Assembly (NCBI GenBank): GCA_017646305.1
Contig: JAGCMR010000058.1
Coordinates: 1 to 5,957, forward strand
Source: Spirochaetaceae bacterium
GTDB taxonomy: Bacteria; Spirochaetota; Spirochaetia; Treponematales; Treponemataceae
Length of the DNA: 5,957 nt
Direction of reading: 5' to 3'
Shown in pieces: positions 1-5,910 of the stretch (position 1 is the stretch's first letter; each line of letters opens with the position of its first letter). The translations under genes and the position numbers were made by a program. Below the pieces are notes generated by a model. It was not told the origin of the DNA, made no database searches, and was given only the letters and a program-made list of their open reading frames with translations.

Positions 1-200
1 TGATGGCTCGTAAGGGAACTAATGCAGCTATTATCCAAAAGGTCTATGATGGATACAAAGAAATTCTTGCCCAAGAAGAGATAAAGCAGTTATACAAAAG
101 TATGATGATAGAAATAGAACCATTAGATGCAATTGAAATAAATAAACACCTTGCAGAAGTTCGAACGATGGTAAAAACACACCTGAATTCTGACAAATAA
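1..200 (+). CDS. C-terminal fragment of a probable solute-binding protein (TctC/Bug-like), 5' truncated by the window
   Basis: The frame is open to the left edge: the codon before the ATG at 3 reads NTG and cannot be a stop, so this is most likely the end of a longer gene. About 65 residues are visible and end at TAA 198-200. The visible part begins ARKGTNAAIIQKVYDGYKEI and continues as charged amphipathic helices. The pattern of K-G-T, then a helix of the type 'iv.kl...y...l', then 'ee+k.ly', then a final helix near 'EINKHLAEVR' is what I recall for the C-termini of TctC/Bug tripartite-tricarboxylate-type periplasmic binding proteins. That family assignment is from memory and moderate at best; another class of binding protein is possible. 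No signal peptide can be seen because the N-terminus lies outside. It ends 15 bases before the c-di-GMP phosphodiesterase gene, with no terminator between, so the two are probably cotranscribed. A TGATG at 1-5 could also be a coupled start, but a 65-residue stand-alone protein seems less likely. Confidence 0.6.
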   Translation, partial: MARKGTNAAIIQKVYDGYKEILAQEEIKQLYKSMMIEIEPLDAIEINKHLAEVRTMVKTHLNSDK

Positions 201-215
201 TCAATTGGAGTACCT

Positions 216-2528
216 ATGAATATTGATATTTTTGGTTTAAGAACAAGACGCTCTAGATTTTCTCTGGGCTTTCGTATAGCAGTGTCAATCCTTGTGTTTT
301 TGGCTATCTCGGCTTTTATGTTATATGACACCTTTCATATGCAAAGTTTTATCTTCGAAAGAACTAAAAGATTTACTCAAGACTTAACTTTTCAGCATGC
401 AACAAATATTGCAAAAGAAATCAATACAAGATCTCTCAGTATCAAAATGATTGCAGATTCTTTGGATCAAAAAAAGAGGATTAACTTGGATGTCCAAGTG
501 GAAGATATTTTGCGACGAAAGGAGGAATTAAGTGTATTTAATGCCTTGTATTACATTGATGCCAATGAAATTCAAAGGGCAGCAGATGGTTCTGAGTTCG
601 TAATGCTTCCTGAGCATCAGTTTACCTTGCAGCATCCTGAAGAATTACACAAAGTAACTGAAAGTGAATCTTTTCACATTGATGCTGACGGCAAAGATAA
701 CATCTATTACATCCACCAGATTACCGACGGACAGTCTCTTGTAGGTATGTTAATAGGAGTGAGAAATCGAAATGAACTACAGGACTTTATACAATTAAAA
801 ACCCTGAATCATGAAACAATAAGTTGTGTTATTGATAAAAATACAAACATGATTATTTCCCCCACAGGAGCCTACCTCCCATCTCATAGGCTCATTGATG
901 ATTACCTTCTTTTTAAAGATACAGAAAAAAATAGAATTGCACTCCACGAGCTTAAAAGCAATATCACAAACCTTCAGCAAGATATACAAGAAATCAGCAA
1001 TATAGATGGCTTACAGCTCCTTGTTTCCTACACTCCATTGGGAATCAATGATTGGGGAATCCTCACCTTTGTGCCAGATGAACTTGTTTCTGTCAATGCC
1101 TACGAACATTCAAGTCGCACCTTCTATACTTCACTCTTGGCTATTTTAATCTTTGGATTTATCACCATCTCTACTGCCTATACCTTCAAGAAAAATAAGC
1201 AAGATATGGAACAGATTGCATTTACAGATCCTGTTACTGATGGTCTTAATAAAGATGGCTTTACCCTGCGATTCAAAGAAATTGTTGAACCTAATCCTTC
1301 CAGTGTCTATTCAATTGTATTAATGAATATGCAACATTTTAAGTTGATTAATGAACAATTCGGGAAAGAAAATGGAGATAAATTGTTGCATTACATTAAC
1401 CAATGTATCGAAAAATGTCTTCACCCCAATGAATTTGTAGGCCGATTTACTGCAGACCAATTTTTCCTCTGTTTAAAAGATCGTGACCAAAGCATTATAG
1501 AATCACGACTACAATATATGATTGCAGAAATCAACACATTTAATGCCAATACGGAAACTCCCTACCTCTTGGAGTTTAACTGTGGTGTCCGGTTCATGGA
1601 TGAGTCAACACGAGATCTTATTCAACTACAAGATCATGCCCACGTTGCTTACGAACACGCAGTGGCAGAAAAAGTATTTGCAGTGTTCTACGACCAAAAG
1701 TTTATTAATAAGTTGCTTAAAGAACAAGAATTGAATATGTTGTTTGAAGAGTCTTTGGAAAGAGGAGACTTTAAACTCTATCTGCAACCAAAAGTTCGCC
1801 TAGATACAGGTACTGTTTGTGGAGCAGAAGCCTTGGTTCGTTGGTTCCATCCCGAAAAAGGTGTTATTTATCCTTCAGACTTTATCCCTCTTTTTGAAAG
1901 CAATGGTAAAATTTGTCAGCTTGACTTGTACATGTTTACAGAAGTTTGCAAAACCTTACAACGATGGGAAAAAGAAGACAGACAACTCTTCCCCATTTCC
2001 TTTAACCTTTCTCGTCAGCATTATTTCCACAATCCAGGCTTCTTAGAGGCCTTTACCCAAGTGGCCTTGGATTATAAAATACCAAAGGGATTATTGGACT
2101 TTGAGCTTACTGAATCAATCTTTTTTGATAGCGATAAATTCAAGGCTGTCAAAAAGAGTCTTGATGAAATGCATCACCAAGGATTTTTGTGTTCATTAGA
2201 TGACTTTGGTGTAGGCTATTCTTCTCTTGGCCTTTTGAAAGAGTTTGATATTGACACCATCAAATTCGATAGGCAATTCTTCCTAGATGTTTCTACAAAG
2301 AAATCAAAAACCATTGTAGAAAGCCTTATGGATATGTCTGGAAAGTTGGGAATTAAGACTGTAGCAGAAGGCATTGAAACCCATCATCAGCTTTCATATT
2401 TGAATGAAACTACCTGTAATATCATTCAAGGATACATTTATTCCATGCCCTTGGCAGTACTGGAGTTTGAAAAGTGGTTAGACACATTGAAAGATGGTAA
2501 ACCAGATATTAAACAGATGAATTTCTAA
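216..2528 (+). CDS. Membrane-bound dCache-GGDEF-EAL protein, predicted cyclic di-GMP phosphodiesterase
   Basis: The 770-residue protein is predicted to hydrolyse c-di-GMP to pGpG at the inner face of the membrane in response to an external ligand. The start ATG 216 follows TTGGAG (205-210) at 5-base spacing. Seen in order: a basic N-terminus (RTRRSR), TM helix about 19-37, an extracytoplasmic region about 40-300, TM helix about 303-325, GGDEF-like domain about 336-490, and EAL domain about 508-755. The outer region looks like a double-Cache sensor, ending in a typical 'SYTPLGINDWGIL' stretch. The GGDEF domain is degenerate: the signature reads TADQF (412-416), the metal-site Asp is Asn371 (NMQHFK), and the RxxD inhibitory site is HPNE (403-406), so cyclase activity is not expected. 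The EAL domain keeps its catalytic set: E538 (EALVRW), N597, E630 (ELTES), D662-D663 (DDFGVGYSS), K683 (KFDRQF), E718/E721 (AEGIE) and Q738 (QGY). It lies directly downstream of a probable binding-protein gene, which may supply its input. Family assignment is secure; ligand and in vivo activity are inferred. Confidence 0.93.
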   Translation: MNIDIFGLRTRRSRFSLGFRIAVSILVFLAISAFMLYDTFHMQSFIFERTKRFTQDLTFQHATNIAKEINTRSLSIKMIADSLDQKKRINLDVQVEDILRRKEELSVFNALYYIDANEIQRAADGSEFVMLPEHQFTLQHPEELHKVTESESFHIDADGKDNIYYIHQITDGQSLVGMLIGVRNRNELQDFIQLKTLNHETISCVIDKNTNMIISPTGAYLPSHRLIDDYLLFKDTEKNRIALHELKSNITNLQQDIQEISNIDGLQLLVSYTPLGINDWGILTFVPDELVSVNAYEHSSRTFYTSLLAILIFGFITISTAYTFKKNKQDMEQIAFTDPVTDGLNKDGFTLRFKEIVEPNPSSVYSIVLMNMQHFKLINEQFGKENGDKLLHYINQCIEKCLHPNEFVGRFTADQFFLCLKDRDQSIIESRLQYMIAEINTFNANTETPYLLEFNCGVRFMDESTRDLIQLQDHAHVAYEHAVAEKVFAVFYDQKFINKLLKEQELNMLFEESLERGDFKLYLQPKVRLDTGTVCGAEALVRWFHPEKGVIYPSDFIPLFESNGKICQLDLYMFTEVCKTLQRWEKEDRQLFPISFNLSRQHYFHNPGFLEAFTQVALDYKIPKGLLDFELTESIFFDSDKFKAVKKSLDEMHHQGFLCSLDDFGVGYSSLGLLKEFDIDTIKFDRQFFLDVSTKKSKTIVESLMDMSGKLGIKTVAEGIETHHQLSYLNETTCNIIQGYIYSMPLAVLEFEKWLDTLKDGKPDIKQMNF

Positions 2529-2561
2529 CCGATTTGTCAAAATGACAAGGGAATAATTATG

Positions 2562-2587
2562 GGGCCTCATAATGAGGCCCTTTTTTT
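2562..2587 (+). terminator. Rho-independent terminator of the signalling operon
   Basis: GGGCCTC (2562-2568) pairs perfectly with GAGGCCC (2574-2580) around a 5-base loop, and seven T follow at 2581-2587. It starts 33 bases after the phosphodiesterase stop codon. A second small dyad lies between the stop and this hairpin: TTGTCA at 2534-2539 and TGACAA at 2543-2548, with a 3-base loop and no T-run, so it is not a terminator by itself. Confidence 0.92.
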
Positions 2588-2593
2588 ACCTTT

Positions 2594-2633
2594 AAAAAAA
2601 ATATCTCCAGTGTTCTTCCAAATGTGCTATAAT
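2594..2633 (+). promoter_or_regulatory. Extended -10 promoter with upstream A-tract for the lipoprotein gene
   Basis: TATAAT at 2628-2633 is a perfect -10 and is preceded by TG plus one base (2625-2626), giving a full extended -10 element. No good -35 is present at 17-bp spacing (CTCCAG, 2605-2610), which extended -10 promoters tolerate. An A8 run at 2594-2601 falls at about -46 to -39 relative to a start near 2640, where an UP-like element would sit. The promoter lies just after a terminator and 33 bases before the expected start codon, so it probably drives the (now broken) lipoprotein gene. Confidence 0.72.
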
Positions 2634-2665
2634 TAATAGACAGAAAACTTATCTTTTGGAGAGCT

Positions 2666-3292
2666 ATAAAAAAAATCATTATTCATATTAGTTGGTTTGT
2701 GCTTCCTTTTATTCGGCTGTCCTCATGATGCAGATATTTCAACAGCAGTAAAATCTCCAGAATACAATATAATATAATTTCATCCTTATCCTATATTGGT
2801 GGCTCTGTAGTATACAATCCTAGCAATCCCTTATCTGCCCAGCTATTCCCTGGTGTTATGATTGCAGTTCATCATGGTGAATTAACTGTCACAGAGGAAG
2901 CATCCTCTGGATCTAATGGTGGCAGTGTGGTGATACAACCTGGCATTGAACTAGAACCAAGTATTGCCCTTGGACCTGAATATGTTTATGTAGGAGTAGG
3001 CGTACCATTAAATATAAATTTTAATATTGGTCTTGGTCTCAATTTCAAGGATCCTGGCACAAAGCCATTCACTGAACCAAAAAAATGGTTCCAAATTGCT
3101 AACTCTAATTTGTACGGTCGAGCAGGAATAGGAGCAGATAGTCAAGTTCAGCCTAAAATTGGTGTAAAAATTCCTGGCATCGGCAAGAGAATTGAAGTTA
3201 ACTGGAGTGCTGCAACACTTGCTGAAGGAGAGATATATTTGGATGAAAACTATACATTACAATTTACAGGAAGCTTTTTAGGACGAAACTAA
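2666..3292 (+). pseudogene. Frameshifted lipoprotein gene of unknown family
   Basis: A ribosome binding site TTGGAG (2656-2661) is followed at 2666 by ATA where ATG is expected. From 2670 the frame reads a lipoprotein signal peptide, KKSLFILVGLCFLLFGC, with lipobox LFGC and the lipidated Cys at 2718-2720. This frame is one base out of phase with the ATA: an A8 run (2668-2675) would need one A fewer to join them. The lipoprotein frame then hits TAA at 2775-2777, inside the repeat AATATAATATAA. The remaining coding sequence continues in the -1/+2 frame from about 2777 (SSLSYIGGSVVYNP) without a stop to TAA at 3290-3292. Joined up, the product would be about 205 residues, exported and lipid-anchored. 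At least three changes (start codon, A-run, AT repeat) separate it from a normal gene. Either it is a decayed gene, or part of this is sequencing error in low-complexity runs. I do not recognise the family. Confidence 0.72.
2858..3292 (+). CDS. Longest intact ORF of the broken lipoprotein gene (hypothetical protein)
   Basis: This 144-codon frame begins at the first ATG of the intact 3' part, but it is probably not a real start. No purine-rich ribosome binding site precedes 2858 (upstream reads CTATTCCCTGGTGTT), and the frame is open for about 27 more codons upstream with protein-like sequence. An automatic annotation would probably call it as a stand-alone gene. The protein is rich in Gly, Val, Ile and Asn and shows alternating polar/hydrophobic stretches typical of beta strands, for example YVYVGVGVPLNINFNIGLGL at about residues 43-62, and again near the C-terminus (ENYTLQFTGSFLGRN). 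It has no cysteine and no obvious catalytic motif. By itself it lacks a signal peptide. It is best read as the mature domain of the disrupted lipoprotein; a short cytosolic product from this ATG cannot be excluded. Confidence 0.4.
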   Translation: MIAVHHGELTVTEEASSGSNGGSVVIQPGIELEPSIALGPEYVYVGVGVPLNINFNIGLGLNFKDPGTKPFTEPKKWFQIANSNLYGRAGIGADSQVQPKIGVKIPGIGKRIEVNWSAATLAEGEIYLDENYTLQFTGSFLGRN

Positions 3293-3302
3293 AATGAAAT
3301 AT

Positions 3303-3335
3303 AAGGGGGTCAAATAATTACGGCCCCCTTTTCTT
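3303..3335 (+). terminator. Rho-independent terminator after the lipoprotein gene
   Basis: AAGGGGG (3303-3309) pairs with CCCCCTT (3324-3330). The stem can be extended by a U-G and a C-G pair (3310-3311 with 3322-3323), leaving a 10-base loop. The tail is short (TTTTCTT, 3329-3335). It begins 11 bases after the stop at 3292 and isolates the copper operon from upstream transcription. Its tail overlaps the proposed copA -35 element. Confidence 0.8.
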
Positions 3336-3362
3336 GACCACTAATCCTCATAGGTATATTAT
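3334..3362 (+). promoter_or_regulatory. Probable sigma-70-type promoter of the copper operon
   Basis: TTGACC (3334-3339) and TATTAT (3357-3362) each match consensus at five of six positions and are 17 bp apart. An alternative -10, TATATT at 3355-3360, has a 15-bp spacer. Transcription would start near 3367-3369, giving an unusually short leader of about 14-16 bases with the Shine-Dalgarno sequence close to the 5' end. The closeness to the gene lowers confidence, but no other promoter fits between the terminator and copA. Confidence 0.5.
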
Positions 3363-3370
3363 TGTGAGGA
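3345..3370. promoter_or_regulatory. 6-bp inverted repeat spanning the copA -10 region, possible operator
   Basis: TCCTCA (3345-3350) and TGAGGA (3365-3370) are perfect inverted repeats separated by 14 bases, centred on the proposed -10 element. Placement over the -10 and start site would suit a repressor. The half-site is not the TACANNTGTA of CopY nor a clear CsoR or CueR site. In RNA, the same arms could pair and cover part of the Shine-Dalgarno sequence, but only if transcription starts further upstream. A chance dyad of this size is possible. Confidence 0.3.
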
Positions 3371-3372
3371 GG
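3367..3372 (+). promoter_or_regulatory. Ribosome binding site deciding the copA start
   Basis: AGGAGG lies 10 bases before ATG 3383 and 6 bases before another ATG at 3379. The 3379 frame ends after about 17 codons and encodes nothing recognisable, while the 3383 frame gives the full N-terminal metal-binding domain. The true start is therefore 3383 despite the slightly long spacing. Confidence 0.75.
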
Positions 3373-3382
3373 AAGTGCATGC

Positions 3383-5689
3383 ATGAAAGAAGAAACCTAT
3401 ATCATCACTGGCATGAGTTGTGCTGCTTGTAGTAGTGCTGTGGAGCGAGTTACCAGAAAGCTTGAGGGTGTAGAAGAAAGTAACGTAAATCTTGCCACAG
3501 GCCGCATGACCATTCGCTACGACCAAGAAAAGGTAAATCCCCAGCAGATTATGTCCAAGGTGGAACGAGCGGGCTTTGGCTGCCAACCATATCTTCAAGA
3601 ACAAAAGATACCTGTAACAGAAAAAAACACCAACAAGTCTCAAGACATTAAAAGAATCAAGTCTCCCAAGCCCAAAGACAAGGAGCTTCAGGAAAAAAAG
3701 CACCATCTTCTTGGTGCCTGGGGCTTTACCCTAGCCCTCATGTATGTTTCCATGGGCTCCATGCTGCCCATTCCCCTGCCCCTGCCAGAAATTGTCCAAG
3801 GTGCAAGTCATCCTTCAAACTTTGCCCTATTGCAGCTTTTGCTCACCATTCCCGTGCTTTTTTATGGCAGGTTCTTTTATTCAAACGGATTTTCCGCCCT
3901 GTTTCATGGGAATCCCAACATGAATTCCTTAGTGGCAGTGGGAAGCCTCGTTTCCTTTATTTACAGTTTGGGCATTACCTTTTTGGTGGCAGACAACCCA
4001 CACCAGTTGCATCACCTGTACTACGAGTCTGCCACCATGGTCTTGACCTTTGTGATGACAGGAAAATATCTTGAAGAAAAAAGTAAGAAAAAGACAGGTT
4101 CTGCCATAACTGCCTTGATGGAGCTATCTCCCCCCACTGCTATTCTGCTTAAAGAGGGAAATCCCGTGGAGGTTCCAGTTGAACAACTTTCAGTGGGAGA
4201 CCTGTTACTGGTAAAACCGGGAAGTCGCATTCCTGCTGACGGTGAGGTTGTACAGGGAGCTGGTGGTGTAGATGAATCTATGCTGACTGGAGAAAGTCTG
4301 CCAGTGGAAAAAACTATTGGAAGCACCGTCACAGGAGGTAGCATGAACCTGAACGGAGCCCTACAGATTCGAGTAAGCCGTGTGGGAAAGGATTCCACCT
4401 TAGCCAAGATTGTAGCTTTTATGGAAGAAGCCCAGGGAAAGAAGGCTCCCATTGCAAAGATTGCTGACCGAGTCTCAGGTGTTTTTGTACCAGTAGTTAT
4501 GGCAATTGCAGTAGTGGCGGCGGTGGTGTGGTTTATTGCTGGAAAGGATGTGGCCTTTGTGCTTCAAATCTTTACCTCGGTTCTTGTTATTGCCTGTCCC
4601 TGTGCCTTAGGTTTGGCCACTCCAGCAGCCATTATGGTGGGAACAGGTCTTGGAGCCACAAATGGCATTCTCCTTAGAAGCGGAGAAGCCCTGGAAATGG
4701 CAGGAAAAACCACCGCCGTGGTGCTAGATAAAACTGGTACCGTTACCCAAGGCAAGCCTCGGGTAACCCAGGTTTTAGCGGCAGATGGAGTAGACAAAGC
4801 ATATCTTTTATCACTGGTGGCAGCAGTGGAATCCCAAGCACAGCATCCCTTAGCACAAGCAATTCTTGATGAAGCAGAAAAGCTTTCCTGTAACACGAAT
4901 TTTTCAATTCCCTCCTTTGAAACCATTCCCGGTAAGGGAGTTAAAGCTACAATTCAGCAGGGAACCACTGTGTTGGTGGGAAGTCTTCGCCTCATGGAAG
5001 AAGTAGGCTGCAGAATACCTCAGTCTCTAGAGCAAATCAACCAAAAGTTACCAGAGCAAGGCCATACCCTCGTATATGCCGCCACACAGGAAGTACAAGC
5101 TGAGGCAAAGATCCTTGGTCTCATTGCCATTGCAGATAGTATCCGAGAAACAAGCCTCCAAGCTGTTAAGGAGCTTAAATCCATGGGCATTACCACCATC
5201 CTTTTGACAGGAGATAACAAGGGGGCTGCAGAAGCTATTGGACAGCAGGTTCAGGTGGATAGGGTCATTGCTCAGGTGCTACCTCAAGAAAAAGCCCAGG
5301 TAATTGAAGAGCTACAAAAAGAAGGCCACACAGTAATGATGGTGGGAGACGGAATTAACGACGCCCCCGCCCTAGTGCAGGCAGACAGCGGTGTAGCCAT
5401 GGGGGGTGGGAGCGACATTGCAGTGGAGGCAGGAGAGGTAATTCTCATGGGAAGTAGCCTGCTGGATATAGCAAAAACTATTAGGCTCAGCAAGCTCACC
5501 ATCACAAATATCCGCCAAAACTTATTTTGGGCATTTTTGTACAATACCATCGGTATTCCCGTGGCGGCAGGACTTTTGTATCCCTTTACTGGCCAGCTCA
5601 TGTCTCCCATGCTGGCAGCCTTAGCCATGTCTTTAAGCTCTGTCTGCGTTGTGTCAAATGCATTGCGATTACGAAAAAAAAAATTATAA
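3383..5689 (+). CDS. copA: Cu(+)-exporting P1B-1-type ATPase CopA
   Basis: This 768-residue membrane pump uses ATP to export Cu(I) (or Ag(I)) from the cytoplasm. It has one N-terminal HMA domain (about 4-70) with the GMSCAAC metal site (C13, C16), a lysine-rich linker (about 71-107), and eight predicted TM helices: about 110-128, 145-163, 184-203, 214-230, 364-388, 391-416, 710-735 and 740-760. Visible motifs: TGES in the actuator domain (302-305), CPC in TM6 (405-407), the phosphorylation site DKTGT (D449), the nucleotide-domain HP (488-489) and PGKGV (516-520), TGDN (609-612) and GDGIND (655-660). TM7 carries YN (720-721) and TM8 carries M749 and S753 in MSLSS. The set CPC, YN, MxxxS defines the Cu(+) class and argues against Zn/Cd (P1B-2). 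Between TM3 and TM4 the outer loop holds H207, H210 and H211. Length and all catalytic residues are normal. The gene ends in a run of ten A (5674-5683) encoding the RKKKL tail. It is followed by a small HMA protein, probably in the same operon. Confidence 0.97.
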   Translation: MKEETYIITGMSCAACSSAVERVTRKLEGVEESNVNLATGRMTIRYDQEKVNPQQIMSKVERAGFGCQPYLQEQKIPVTEKNTNKSQDIKRIKSPKPKDKELQEKKHHLLGAWGFTLALMYVSMGSMLPIPLPLPEIVQGASHPSNFALLQLLLTIPVLFYGRFFYSNGFSALFHGNPNMNSLVAVGSLVSFIYSLGITFLVADNPHQLHHLYYESATMVLTFVMTGKYLEEKSKKKTGSAITALMELSPPTAILLKEGNPVEVPVEQLSVGDLLLVKPGSRIPADGEVVQGAGGVDESMLTGESLPVEKTIGSTVTGGSMNLNGALQIRVSRVGKDSTLAKIVAFMEEAQGKKAPIAKIADRVSGVFVPVVMAIAVVAAVVWFIAGKDVAFVLQIFTSVLVIACPCALGLATPAAIMVGTGLGATNGILLRSGEALEMAGKTTAVVLDKTGTVTQGKPRVTQVLAADGVDKAYLLSLVAAVESQAQHPLAQAILDEAEKLSCNTNFSIPSFETIPGKGVKATIQQGTTVLVGSLRLMEEVGCRIPQSLEQINQKLPEQGHTLVYAATQEVQAEAKILGLIAIADSIRETSLQAVKELKSMGITTILLTGDNKGAAEAIGQQVQVDRVIAQVLPQEKAQVIEELQKEGHTVMMVGDGINDAPALVQADSGVAMGGGSDIAVEAGEVILMGSSLLDIAKTIRLSKLTITNIRQNLFWAFLYNTIGIPVAAGLLYPFTGQLMSPMLAALAMSLSSVCVVSNALRLRKKKL

Positions 5690-5712
5690 TATAGATTCTA
5701 CAGGAGGTTTTT

Positions 5713-5910
5713 ATGATTATTCTAGAAGTACCAGAAATCCACTGCCTAAAATGCGTGGAGCGAATCACCAAGGCACTGGAAGAGGACAAACTTACCTTTT
5801 CCGTATCACTGGAAGACAAGACTGTGTCCATTGACGGCTGCCAAAACTGTGCCGCCACCGCCATTGCCACACTGGATGACCTAGGCTTTACCGCCACCAT
5901 CAGAAAATAA
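5713..5910 (+). CDS. Small HMA-domain protein, probable CopZ-like copper chaperone with two CXXC motifs
   Basis: This 65-residue cytoplasmic protein has the length and beta-alpha-beta-beta-alpha-beta order of an HMA (ferredoxin-like) metallochaperone: strand IILEVPE, helix from CVERITKAL, strands LTFSVSL and TVSID, helix ATAIATLDDLGF, strand TATIRK. The first metal site reads HCLKC (C11, C14) in place of the usual GMxCxxC, with Ile-His before the first Cys. A second CXXC, CQNC (C43, C46), sits at the start of the second helix, where standard CopZ proteins have none. The start is well supported: AGGAGG at 5702-5707 lies 5 bases before ATG 5713. It begins 23 bases after copA with no terminator between, so it probably delivers Cu(I) to CopA or buffers it. 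The role follows from fold and context; metal identity and the function of the second CXXC are inferred. Confidence 0.88.
   Translation: MIILEVPEIHCLKCVERITKALEEDKLTFSVSLEDKTVSIDGCQNCAATAIATLDDLGFTATIRK

Noticed and set aside
3..200. A complete 65-residue gene starting at ATG 3
   Set aside because: The frame is open to the window edge, the ribosome binding site cannot be seen, and the residues look like the end of a larger binding protein.
44..331. A - strand ORF across the gene 1/gene 2 junction
   Set aside because: It overlaps two + strand frames with good coding evidence and shows no domain.
1522..2046. Two + strand ORFs inside the phosphodiesterase gene (1522-1734 and 1819-2046)
   Set aside because: They are out-of-frame readings of the GGDEF and EAL coding sequence without RBS or protein-like features.
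3379..3432. Alternative ATG for copA at 3379, with better spacing from AGGAGG
   Set aside because: It is in a different frame that stops after about 17 codons and would skip the HMA domain; 3383 gives the complete protein.
5649..5834. Overlapping + strand ORF spanning the end of copA and most of the small HMA gene, or a slippage-made CopA-chaperone fusion
   Set aside because: Neither frame joins copA to the small HMA frame: a TAG at 5692 blocks one, and the other runs out of phase through the HMA gene. The HMA gene has its own strong RBS.
4021..5900. Several long - strand ORFs opposite copA and the HMA gene (for example 4021-4452, 4564-4926, 5284-5628, 5598-5900)
   Set aside because: They are antisense shadows of well-supported genes, have low-complexity Ser/Pro/Val composition, and lack recognisable domains.
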